NCBI GenBank assembly: GCA_001910725.1
Contig: MJGA01000022.1
Span: 186,001-250,000 of the forward strand
DNA: 64,000 nucleotides
DNA from: Phanerodontia chrysosporium
Lineage: Eukaryota; Basidiomycota; Agaricomycetes; Polyporales; Phanerochaetaceae
Direction: 5' to 3'
Of the stretch, positions 10,885-22,676 are shown one piece after another. The notes under the pieces were generated by a model. The model did not search any database and was not told the DNA's origin. It was given only the letters and a program-made list of their open reading frames with translations. Each line of letters opens with the position of its first letter. Position 1 is the stretch's first letter. A program made the position numbers and the translations under genes.

Positions 10885-13152
10885 TCATACCCCGCGGGCA
10901 ATCTCTTGCGCAATGCCGGATAGCGACATCGCCATCTCTGGGTAGTCCCGGATGAACTGCAGTTGCGACGCCGATGCCTGCGAAAACGTCAGCCAACACG
11001 ATCAGGAAGCAGGAGGGACAACCGACGCACGTATTTGTAGGTCAGAGCATTGACGAGCTCAGGCTCGCTGCGCGCGAGATCCGCCTGGCGCTCGAACAGT
11101 TGCACGGCGACGTCGATCTTGTTCTGCTGCAAGCTGAGCTGCGCGAGGGTCGCGACGGCGGCCTCGCTCTCCGGGTCAATGCGGAGGGCCTCCTCGCAGC
11201 AGTGCTCGGCGGCGCGGACATCGTTCTTCCACTGGAACAGGGCAAGGCCCTTGTTGACCAGCGCAAGGACGTTCATCGGTGGCGGCTTGGCGTTCTCGAT
11301 CTCGATCGCCTTTTCGAACTTCTCAACAGCATCCTGGAAGCGGCCCTGGTCCAACAGGAGCTCGCCGCTAAGACAAATTCAGTAAGTCCTCAATTATACT
11401 TAAGCTGTATCTTACTAGTAGTTGTACGGCTCGCTGCGTTGCGGGAACTTCTGGAGTGTCTGGCGGAAAGTATCCATCGCCTTTGACAAGTTCTGGGTCT
11501 TGTAAAGAGCAACGGCAAGCTGGATGTGGCTGAAGACGAAGTTGTCATCCAGCTCGGTCGACTTGATGTAGTCGTTCGCCGCCTCGTCGAACTTGCCCAT
11601 GATGAACAGCACCTGGCCACGGTGGTAGAAAATATCCGGGTCGTTCTTGTTGTGCTTGAGAGCCTCCTCGAAGCATTCGAAGGTCTTCGCAGGATCGCCC
11701 TGCTCCATGTGTACGCTCGCGAGCTTGACCCAGCTTTGAGTGTAACCCGGGACAAGAGCAATCGACGCCTCGAGGTCTTTCTTCGCACCAGCAACATCCG
11801 CGGTCAAGAACCTGTCCAAACGTTAGCGATCTGTCAGACCGTTGACGTCATGCTAAGACGTACTTGAAGGTTCCCCGCAGGTTGAGGGCTTCGGCCTTGC
11901 CAGCATCCCAAGAAATACCCTGCTCAATCGCCTCGTTCACGAGCGAGAAAGCGTGGATGTAGTCCTGAGCTTCAAGCGCCTTGAGAGCGTCCAACAACCT
12001 CTCGTCACCGGATGTTGGGTTCTCGGGGAGTGTTGGCAAAGGACCTGTGAGACACGGTCAATTACACCGGTTGACGAAATCATGCAGGAATACCTACGGG
12101 GACGGAACGCGCCAAAGTAGGCAGAAATGAACGTTTGGCTAGGTAGCCGTGACTCGGGACGCGACTGTAAAACACGATAAGGCACAAGCAAATGTGTTTT
12201 CCATATTCAAGACAACGCACCGCCAATACCTCCTTCGCTTTTGATTCCGCAAGCTTCTTGAGAACCCGCTCAACAGCGTTAGTCGTAGTCTCCTTTTTGA
12301 ATTGTTCGAAGATAGTGAGCGCGGTGAAATCTAGCGTGGGAATTAGCCTAGTTCGACACAGGCATGCATGGAAGGCATACCCCGCAATGCCTCCTCGAAC
12401 CGGCCAAGAGCCTCCAAAGCGTTTGCCCGCCTGCCGAGAGCCTTCTCGTACCGCCTATCTAGAGCAAGAGCTGCGTCGCAATCCTCAACAACCTTCTCGT
12501 ATTGCGGGGGCGCCATGTTCATGTAGCCTGAGTCATGGAGCAGTCAGCCTGGAGCGTCCATGATAGTTGCACCTTGGCTTACATGCAGCGCGGTTGCTGT
12601 AGAACGTTGGCTCAGGCTTTGGTGTCACCTTGATAGCCTTGGTGTAGAACTCTGCTGCCTTCTTGAACTCACGCTTGCCATACGCGGTGTTGCCCTTGCC
12701 CTTGAGGGATGCGGCGATTTTGGAGCGCTCCTGACGGCAAAGTGAACCTCCCATCTCGCGCACAGACCCAAACAGCATACCTCCGTGGACATGGAAGCAA
12801 TCTTCTCGTCCGTCAGCTCGAGCTCCTCGTCTGCAGCACACGGGCGGTCAATTTTGCGGGGCGCGTTCAACATGGCGGGACACGCACCATCCTCGCCGCC
12901 CTCCACCTTCGGCTTGATCTCCTCTAGGAGAGGGCCATCGTCGCTCGTGCTCTTCTTCTTCTTGCCCTTGGACTTCTTCTTGTCCTTCTTGCGGCTTGCC
13001 TGCTCGGACGCCGAGCTCGAAGCGTAGTATGCGGCACCGCCGATCGCGACCGCGGCGACTGCTGCGCCGATGAGCACGGCCTTTTTGTTCTCCTGGATGA
13101 AGTGCTGGACGCGCTCGACGACGCCGGGAGATGGCACAGCGGTCGTAGACAT
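10885..13152 (-). CDS. TOM70: Mitochondrial import receptor TOM70
   Basis: TOM70 is the outer-membrane receptor that binds Hsp70/Hsp90-delivered preproteins, especially carriers, and passes them to the TOM pore. The N-terminus MSTTAVPSPGVVERVQHFI is followed by the single anchor AVLIGAAVAAVAIGGAAYYA, then a very basic Lys/Arg linker and an acidic stretch. The cytosolic part is a row of TPR motifs: ASLKGKGNTAYGKREFKKAA (clamp-type TPR), then AKKDLEASIALVPGYTQSW, GDPAKTFECFEEALKHNKND, GKFDEAANDYIKSTELDDNF, NLSKAMDTFRQTLQKFPQRS and GRFQDAVEKFEKAIEIENAK. The last exon gives FIRDYPEMAMSLSGIAQEIA and a stop at 10885-10887. About eight exons are used; the start at 13152 is preferred over 13173 because of family N-termini. 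It is divergent from DPH2 across 320 bp. Confidence 0.92.
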
Positions 13153-13472
13153 TTTGGCTGACCGGGACGACAAGCTGGACGGTGGAAAGTGACGAATTGT
13201 CGCGCGCCGAGCGAGGCTCGCCAGTCTCCGGCAAGCGCCGTGACTGCTCCCGGAGCAAACCCTACGCTAGGGTCTCTGCTAATTTGCTCGACTCTCGGTG
13301 CGTGCTTGCTCTCGACTGCCATCCTGCCCGTCTGGCTTCACGTCCTGCAGAAAACTATCACCTCCTATCTTCAGACTGCTGAGCGTAGCTGCGAGGGGAG
13401 GAGAACCGTGCCCGACACAGTCGTACCCTAGACCAATCACATTCCGACGCTTTGAGCACTTCGAGCGGAAGC
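13153..13472. promoter_or_regulatory. Divergent promoter region, TOM70 / DPH2
   Basis: A 320 bp gap between two opposite start codons must carry both promoters. It has no clear TATA box, in keeping with housekeeping expression. The bases just before the DPH2 start are gagcggaagc. No binding site is claimed. Confidence 0.55.
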
Positions 13473-15348
13473 ATGGCCGAAACCACCACCTTTGCTGCCT
13501 CTGGCGAAGAGGCCATCACAAGGCAGATACATGTGGAAAAGGACGAAGTTCCAAATGATCCCTCACACGAGGACTTTGACGATTACTTCGAGATCGAGCG
13601 CACCGTGCAGGAGGTCTTGAAGCACGATTACAAGCGTGTATGTAAGTCCACCCAGCCCGTACTTCGTATGTGACTGACGAGCCGATGTCAGATTGCACTA
13701 CAATTCCCTGACGAGCTTCTGCACGTCTCTGTGCCAATATACCGCCGATTAAAAGCAAAGGCTGGAGACGGGCACGACTTCTATGTCCTCGCAGACACTT
13801 CATATGGCAGGCAGGCTACTGTGTCATAAGAGTGTATATATGCGCTAACTCAGGCATGCAGTTGCTGCGTTGATGAAGTTGCTGCTCAACACGTCGATGC
13901 CGACGCGATGGTACACTATGGACACGCTTGCATGAGCCAGTACGTATGCCGTCCAGCTTCCGGTCTCGAGTCTTCGCTGACAGACGGTCTAGGACATCAC
14001 GACTGCCCGTTATTTACGTCTTTGGCAAGAGCCCATCGAAGTCAAAGACTGCGTAACCAAAATCGCCGAGACGGCGAACCTCCCTGAAACCGCTTCGCCA
14101 CGAGTGCTCCTCCGGACTGATGTCCGCTATGCCCACGCCGCTGGTACGCCTTCCGCGCCTCGCCCTCTCCACTGCATCTCTGACCATAGTCACACAGAAC
14201 GCATCGCGGAGAAGCTCCGTAGGGTTCTGCCGGCGACGAGCAGCCTGCAGTATCACCCGGTGCCACACTCCACGCTGCCCGCCACGGACGGACCCGCGCG
14301 GATATCGAGCAGCGAAAATGAGGAAGAGGAGCAGCCCGACACGATTCTTTATGTCGGCGGTGAGAGCCTCGGCCTCACGAATCTGCTCCTGACACACTCG
14401 TTTTCCACCGTATGCGCGCTCCCCTGTCCGGCAACCGTCCACCTTTTGACCTGAGCCCACAGGTATACTCCTACGACCCGCGGCAGCGCACCGCGCGGCA
14501 CGAGTCGGTGCGCACGAACGCGCTGCTCATGCGGCGGTACGCGGCGGTGCAGAAGGCGCGCGACGCCGACGTCTTCGGGATCCTCGTCGGCACGCTCGGC
14601 GTCGCGTCGTACCTGCCCTTGATCTCGCGCCTGCGCACGCTCCTCGCGCGCGCGCAGAAAAAGTGCTACACACTTGCGGTCGGCAAGCTCAACCCGCGAA
14701 GCTCGGCAACTTTCTCGAGGTCGAGTGCTTCGTGCTCGTCGCGTGCCCCGAGAACAGCGTCGTCGACGCGCGCGAGTTCCTCCGCCCGATCGTCACGCCG
14801 TACGAGCTCGAGCTCGCGCTGCAGCCCGAGCCCGCGTGGACGGGGCGGTACGTGCTCGATTTTGCGAAGCTTGCGCTGCAGGACGCGAGCGGCGACGGTG
14901 ACGGTGCGTGCCTCCCGCTTCTGTGAATCGCGCGTCGCTGATGTTGGTGCATCGACCAGCCGAGTGCACGGTCGCCCGGGGCGAGGACGAAGACGAAGAC
15001 GAAGACCGACCGATGTTCTCGCTCGTGACGGGGACGTACCGCCAGGCGAAGCGCTACGGCGCGGCGGCCCCCGACGCTTCACCCTCCAACGACGCCGACG
15101 CTCCACAGGCGGTTGTGCTCTGCAACCAGGAGAGCGCGCTGTCAGTCCTGCCAGACAGTGCAGCCAGTACGTCTCTCGCCTACCAAGGTGGCCATCGGTT
15201 GCTGACTCTGGTGTTCTGTGCAGGCCAGTTCCTCCAGGCGCGCACGTACCGCGGGCTGGAGACGCGGATCGGCGAGGACGCACCGAGTGTGCTCGAGCAG
15301 GGGCGCAGCGGGATCGCGCGGGGCTACCAGACGGACCATCCGGCATGA
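13473..15348 (+). CDS. DPH2: Diphthamide synthesis protein DPH2, frame broken
   Basis: DPH2 pairs with DPH1 in the Fe-S radical complex that transfers the 3-amino-3-carboxypropyl group of SAM to the target His of EF2, the first step of diphthamide synthesis in the cytosol. The start [19 protein letters not shown] is followed by [37 protein letters not shown], then [19 protein letters not shown] (cluster-Cys region), [49 protein letters not shown] and [20 protein letters not shown] with [14 protein letters not shown] sequence. The frame changes between VGKLNP and [10 protein letters not shown] at about 14696, where one base is missing, with no room for an intron. The second intron, 13811-13861, has a GC donor. 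The C-terminus reads [20 protein letters not shown] and stops at 15346-15348. Confidence 0.9.
13811..13861 (+). other. GC-AG intron in DPH2
   Basis: The exon before it ends TCATATGGCAG and the intron begins GCAGGC; it ends in GCATGCAG. Only this join gives the conserved Tyr-Gly-Ser-Cys-Cys-Val-Asp-Glu. No GT donor nearby keeps the frame. GC-AG introns are a known minor class in fungi. Confidence 0.7.
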
Positions 15349-16154
15349 CGATGCCAGTGTAACACAGCACTATCTGTCCTATGTCTATTTCATCTGTGCG
15401 CCGCCGACGTCTGCACACGGTTACAGAGCCCGCGGAAGGTGCGAATCATGCTGCCAAGTCTATCCGACCTTTTCGTGCTCAGGAGCAGCAGTCGAGGCAC
15501 AACCCCTTGCTTTACGCCCAGGCCAATGAGACCAAACTGCATGAGTTTTTCCAGGGCGGAGGTGCGACGCCCGCGTGGCGGGCCGCCGTGCTGGACAGGG
15601 CGGGTGGATTCGGGAGTCTAGCTTAGCGGGCTGCGTCGATCCCTGTCCTACACGCGGCAGGCATGCACAGGGGCCGTGCGTGGCCCTGGGTCGGGTCGGG
15701 CTACTCTGTGTGAAATAGTGGTGTTGAGGAACTGCTCACGGTGGAGAGGTATTCCTTCGTGCCTTGAGGGGTAGTCGATGGAGTTACACGACACGACATG
15801 CAGTGTCATTTTGTGGATAGATTCGGTGATTATTTCAGTAAGTTATGACTTGTGAGAGTGTGCATAGTTGCGAGGCTGCGACATGACTGGCGCTCCCAGG
15901 AAAAGGCGGGCTTGCCTATTTTGGCGCCTTCCGCTTTGTCCTCCCCACGTCCATCTCTTCTCGAGTCTAGGCGAGACATTGATATCGTCGTTGTGCGGTC
16001 GCGGAAGAATCTGGTCGAAAATCGCATTTGGAATATTCTCCGGAGGCTAAGCAAGACACGGGACCGACCGCCAGGGGCTCGTGCGGTGACGTCGAGTTCA
16101 TAAACCGACGTGTTTCATTCGTGCGTCCTGCCCATCCTCGCCCATCCGAACGCC
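15349..16154. other. Intergenic, no gene seen
   Basis: About 800 bases between DPH2 and the EOS1-like gene. Frames at 15381-15626 and 15852-16103 lack any family resemblance. The stretch before 16155 is CT-rich, as in many fungal promoters. Confidence 0.45.
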
Positions 16155-17845
16155 ATGCTCACGCATCCCCACAGCTCGTCCGCGGTCCGCCTGAGCGTGC
16201 TCACGCCGCTCGTACCTCCGTCAGACAACTCCTCGCCGTCGCCGCAGTCGTCGCCGAGCTCGGGCGACTCCTCTCCACACCCGCTGCACGCCCGCCTCCG
16301 TCGCCGCCGCGCACGCGTTCGCGCACCAGCTCGCTCTCGGCCCCGACACACACGCGCTTGCGCAGCGGCCGAGCGCGCTCGTACACCGCGAACATGCCCA
16401 TCTTTGCCGTCGCGCCGCCGCCAGCCCGCGCGCGGACCTCGGGAGTCCCCCGCCGTACTCGCCTGAGCCCCCACAGCTCGACCCCGCGTCGCCGTTCCTT
16501 GCGCGGCGCGCGGCGTCGTCGCCGCACATCCAGTCCCCGCCGCTCTCGCCAGACGCGGTGCCGCACGTGCCGTCGCACTCGCACACGACGTCGCGCCGCC
16601 CGTCGGCGTCCGCGCTGCACGCGGGCCCCGTGCACGTGCTGTGTATGCGCGGGCGGACACGGACGAGGACGACACGGACACGGCGTCCGGCGACGACGCG
16701 GTCGTCTATCGCGCGCGAGAGCGGCCCCGGGAGCGGGAGCGAGAGCACAGTTTTGCGGAGACCCTCCGGGAGCGGCTGTTTGGGCGGGGCGGGGTCGTGC
16801 GGATGGTGGGGAGCGAGTGCGGTTCATCACGACCGCGCCGGGCGTCGTCGGGGCAGGCGAGACCGAAACAGAGAGCGAGGATGCGGTGAGTGCGCCTTTA
16901 TATTCATGGCCTGCCATTACGACCCGGCGCATTTGTGGGCCGGTCAGTGCTACGGCAGGCGATCGCGCTTGTTCCGGATTTGGGCTACGTGTATTGACTG
17001 ACCGCGTCTCTCGCAGCCTCGAAATCTGCCCACTGCGCGCCTCACCCCGCCGTCGTCGCTCTCGTCGATCACGCTCTCCCCGCTCGCAGAGTCCATGTCC
17101 ATCCCAATTCCCTCCGCCAACCCTTCTAGCAAGCCACGCGCCTCCCTCGCCCTCGGGCCCCTCCTTTTCGAGTTTTCACGCCTCTTGTCCATCGTCCCCG
17201 CCGTCTTTGGCACGCTCTGGAACACGTACCACACCATACGGCCGCCACACCTCGACTGGTGCTGGTCGGCAGAGTACGCTGTATGCGTGCTGTGGGTGCG
17301 CAACCCGTCCGTTCTCCTCACTCGGTCTTGATTCACAGCCGCTCTAGTCCGTCCTCACAGGCTGGCAGTGTCTCCAGCTCACGACAGGCCTCTTCAAGCG
17401 ATGGCGCGTGTACTACTCGCCGCTGCCACGCTCATCCGCCTTTTCGCCCTCCAAGGCACGTCCCCCGCTCTCGCGTGTGCGTGTAGACGCTGACGCTGAC
17501 ACGCCCGCAGCGATCTGCTGGCCCGCGACGCACCTCACGCTCAGCGTGCTCGACCACGAGCGGCGCCCGCTCATCTGCTGGGCGGCCATAGGCACGACGA
17601 CGTGCTGCAGCCACGCTGTCGAAATGTGGGTCACGTCGAACATCGTCGAGCCGCCCCACGCCCGCGACCACGCGAACGGCGCCGCGTCTCCCGAGCTCAA
17701 GCGCCGCTTCCGCCGCCGCTGGGACTGGAACGCCGTCCTCCACGAGTGTGCGCTCCCCGCCGGCGTCGTGTATTTTGTCATGGCCTGGGTCCTCGCGCTT
17801 CGCCACGAGTTTGGCGGGTGTCTGTCGGCGCCGCCGTCATCGTGA
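16155..17845 (+). CDS. EOS1-like N-glycosylation protein, N-terminal half unresolved
   Basis: The C-terminal half matches the EOS1 family, ER membrane proteins that affect N-glycosylation and oxidative-stress tolerance in yeast. After an intron ending near 17017, the frame reads PRNLPTARLTPPSSLSSITL, then LLFEFSRLLSIVPAVFGTLW, NTYHTIRPPHLDWCWSAEYA; further exons give SVLTGWQCLQLTTGLFKRW, RVYYSPLPTLIRLFALQ, ICWPATHLTLSVLDHERRPL and TTTCCSHAVEMWVTSNIVEP, ending at a stop at 17843-17845. This implies about four membrane segments. The N-terminal part (16155-16890) is Ser/Pro/Arg-rich and of low complexity. It reads well only in pieces (MLTHPHSSSAVRLSVLTP; SPPPYSPEPPQLDPASPFLA; YARADTDEDDTDTASGDDA; FITTAPGVVGAGETETESED) that lie in different frames, so two or more base losses or unrecognised introns are likely. 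The family call rests on my memory of the EOS1 domain. Confidence 0.65.
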
Positions 17846-20023
17846 GTTGTCGCTCTGTTCTCGCCCGTTGCTTCTCTGTACTGCTAGTCCTTCCCGGAGC
17901 CCGTCATGCGGGGCTTTTGCGTGTAATATATAGATCCTCTTTCCCGAGTTATCTCTTTTGGCGTGCCCTTAGCTCGTGGGGTGCTACCAGCATGCTCATT
18001 TGGATCCGCTGACAGGCCGTGACTTCTCATCCTCGCATCCTGGGTGTACTCCTCAGGTCGTCTTCGTCTATGAATCTGAAGAAATAGCTGACATGGCCAC
18101 TAAGTTACGCGCCCGCTGAACTCGCCGCTTTGACAACCCATGGAACGTGTCTTTCAAACTCGCCCGAACACCACCCGTCCCGAATCTACACTCCCTTGCT
18201 TCCCTTCTCTTCATGCTTCGAGCGCCGCACCCGTAAGCACCACGACCCCTCTTGCGAATGCTTCTATGCTAACCCGCACCGTGTGCCGCGCCGCGCCAGG
18301 GAACAGCGCTGAGCGGGCAGCCGTCGAGACAGGAGGCGCCAGCTTCCCCAACCAGATGCACTGCAAGCTCGTCCGCGACAGGGCCTGCGGCAATGGAAGC
18401 CAATGCGTCCGTCTCGCCACCGGGCGGCGCCCGCGATTCGAAGTCTCGCTGTGCCAGGTGTGGCATCCTGCATTCCCCGACACTCTCGCCCGGCTCTGGT
18501 GCGGCGTTGCCTAGCAGCAGTCGGGGCTGGTGCTCGATACGGCACGCCGTTCAGCCAATGCCAGACGGAGTGGGAAGATCTCGATTAGCACCGCACTCAT
18601 GCCAAATCTGCACCCCATTGTTGAAGAATAGGACACATGGGCGCGCTGCGGTGGAGCAGATTTCTGGCTGCCCAGGTGCTGCGGGCTGGCCATCAGTCCG
18701 CGGGCCGCCAGCGGTACTATGTGCGCGGCGACAGCGGCCTGACGGGATCCATCAATGCACATGCCAGTTTCTGGACGTGGGCATGGCGTACTCGGATGAC
18801 GATGGGCATATGCACGCGCATAGAAGGCGTCAGCGGCACAGGCGAGCGAGCGATGCTATCGCAGATCACCCGCAGGTGACCCCCGCGCGTGTCTCTTTGC
18901 ATCGCCTTGACTGCAACTCCGCGCGATGGTCTAGGCGATATATGGAAGCCAGGGTCCTCCGCCAGTTGGACATTTAGCTTGCGCGCCCTGCAGTGCGCGA
19001 GGGGCGCTGCGTCATCTCGCCATGCTGCAATGCATATACTGACACCAAGTGTCCTTAGTCACATCCACCTCTCCGCATCCACTGTGCTGCAGCATTCTTG
19101 TCTCCGCCCCGACGTCTCCTCGGGAAGATTTCCAGCTTTGCGCCGTCCCACGAAAAGCCCGCCGCACAGCGTGTAGCCCGATTTGTAATCCGAATACTAC
19201 ATAAAATCAGCAAATTAAATGACGTTTCTTCAGTTTATGAGAAAGAATACAAAGCGTTCTTACGAATGCTGCCTGCCTTGGAGCCATTTTCTGCGATTCT
19301 CCTTGATTTGTGACTGTCACAAAACTGCAAGAAACCTGCATGTATCATCAGTTTATTGACCGTTTTCTTTTTATTTTACGTGTAGAAATCGCGCTTACCA
19401 CACTGTGCCGACGCCCGGACAATGTCCCAGGCACACAGCCCGCACGGAAGCAGCCCTTCCACCCGGCACATGCACGTCCTTTCTTTTCCACACAACAAGA
19501 GGCCGGTAAAAGATTCCTAGTACGCCTCTTTTTGAGCGTCGGACCCTAGGCGTTGGACCCTAGGCGGCGCAGATCCCGTCGGGCGTGTCATCTGGATATC
19601 TGGCCTAATTTCTAGTGAGGCAGGGCCGGGCGCGCCCGACTATGAGTCGCCGTGTGGCTCTTGGGGCAGCCTGCTGCGACGCCCGCGAGGAGCCCAGCTG
19701 GTGGGCGGGGGGCTACATATATCCAAGGAGCACAGGCCACGCAGAGTATATAGAGGGTTGGTGCGGGAGGAGGAGTGCTCACTGTTTCATCATCAAACAC
19801 CTCACCCAGCTCTCGAACCAACTTCTACGTCTCCACAGGTGTGTGCTACATGCGGTTGGCGGCACTAGGTGCTGACCGACGCAGCGCCCCCGCAAACACA
19901 CGTTATTCCGTCGTCATGCTCGCCGTTCAGCTCGCTACCCAGACCGCCGCTGCCGTCCCGTTGACGCCGTACGTCCCCCTTTCTCGTGTGCTATCCGCAT
20001 CGTGCTGACAGCGTGCGTAGCAG
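17846..20023. other. Gene-poor stretch, 2.2 kb
   Basis: No convincing gene. Frames at 18140-18514 and 18393-18977 (194 codons) overlap each other, carry no motif and have no splice support. The part 19180-19400 is clearly AT-richer than the rest of the window. A 12-base direct repeat, GGACCCTAGGCG, occurs twice in a row near 19542-19566. The last 280 bases look like the promoter and spliced leader of the small peptide frame at 20024. Confidence 0.45.
19747..19752 (+). promoter_or_regulatory. TATA box candidate upstream of a small Cys-rich frame
   Basis: TATATA in the context cagagTATATAgaggg lies about 170 bases before the ATG at 19917 and 277 bases before the ATG at 20024. Downstream is a CT/CA-rich stretch and a possible leader intron (ggtgtgtgct...gacgcag) at about 19840-19884. 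Confidence 0.4.
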
Positions 20024-20107
20024 ATGTCGACGCCGTTCAGCAACCAGTGCCCGCGCTGCAAGAAGCACGTCGGGCCCGACGGCCACTGCAGCTGTCCCGT
20101 GAACTGA
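20024..20107 (+). CDS. Possible 27-residue Cys-rich peptide
   Basis: A frame of 27 codons, too short for usual gene calling, reads MSTPFSNQ then CPRCKKHVGPDGHCSCPVN and stop. It holds two CxxC/CxC pairs with a central His, spaced like a miniature zinc-binding knuckle. Nearly every codon ends in G or C, as in real genes here, and a TATA box and leader-type intron lie upstream. An upstream frame starting at 19917 (MLAVQLATQTAAAVPLTP) ends at a good donor (gtacgt), and the matching acceptor (gtagcag) abuts this ATG, but the two join one base out of phase. If one base is missing, the product would be a single peptide of about 45 residues. I do not recognise the family with certainty and propose no function. 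Confidence 0.4.
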   Translation: MSTPFSNQCPRCKKHVGPDGHCSCPVN

Positions 20108-20420
20108 GGCAGATCGTATGGAGGGCTGCCTACGGGCCTTCGCGTGAGAGTAGGACGTGGACAATATCAATTGGACTTTTCAAATTGTGTACAACGGCTT
20201 GCATGATGTTACTTGCAGTCCATCGACGTCGTAACTCTTACGGCCGGCTTCTGGAATAAAGTGAAATCTAATTACTTCCGCCATTACGATGGGTATAAGT
20301 ACAGCCATCCTGCGCACGTCGTACAACGCGTACGCACGCTCTACTTGGTAGTCTAGATATACATAAATATGACAACAGCCTGGCGCGGGTGTATGCGTCG
20401 CAGGGACAGAAAGGACAGGT
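20108..20420. other. Intergenic between small peptide frame and ERG1 stop
   Basis: About 310 bases, AT-richer than the flanks, holding the 3' ends of the converging units. A run AATAAAGTG at about 20257 could serve as a polyadenylation signal for the plus-strand unit. No gene is seen. Confidence 0.4.
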
Positions 20421-22036
<1,616 letters not shown>

Positions 22037-22676
22037 GGCGGGGCAGAGCACCTTTTGAACGTCGTCTGCGCACGTCTGGACGCTGCCTGGCGATGCTCTC
22101 GAATTGTCGACGACAGGCCGAGACTAGCTGGCGAGATGGAGGATGGGAACGGGGATGTTGTACGATTCTGCTGATTATTTCGCGCAAGGGCGCGTTGCCT
22201 TATCTGGAACCCCGATATGGGGTTAGGGTCAAGGCGCATCAAAGCGCGATGCCATCCGTGATAGACGTGATTTCCGCGTCCCGGTGTCGGTCAGGGCTGT
22301 CTGCGTCTTCTCCTCCCTCGCTCACCACGGAATGCGACAACGTTGTCGAGCTCGATGATCGTCGCCAAGCAAATCAACGACTACCTCCGGAATCCGCTCG
22401 ATCACCGGTACTGTGCCGTTCGGGAAAGTACACTACGCACCCACGACGCAGCGCGGACCGCCGTTTCTTTGCCGTAGATCAAGACTTGGTCACAAGGGCA
22501 GCTTGCAGGCATGGTTCGATGATAGGCAGGGAAGCACCGGTCGATCCATTTATTCCGGTTATAATCGCCCTTGCTTCGTATGTGGTTGGGCGGAGTCCCC
22601 CACAAACCCGGCCTGGCTCAGAGCGGTACAGGTGAGCTCTTGTAGCGATAAGCAGCGTCGACTTAATTGGGCTGAC
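22037..22676. promoter_or_regulatory. Divergent promoter region, ERG1 / MFS transporter
   Basis: A 640 bp gap between opposite start codons, containing both promoters. No TATA box was recognised. Frames inside it (for example 22093-22635) have no family resemblance. Confidence 0.5.

Noticed and set aside
16028..17347. 439-codon forward frame over the EOS1-like gene
   Set aside because: Its Arg/Pro/Ser-only composition is typical of the wrong frame of GC-rich DNA. The membrane segments of the EOS1 domain lie in other frames; only short pieces of this frame seem to be real.
18393..18977. 194-codon forward frame in the gene-poor 18 kb region
   Set aside because: There is no motif, no codon bias like the neighbours, and no promoter or splice support.
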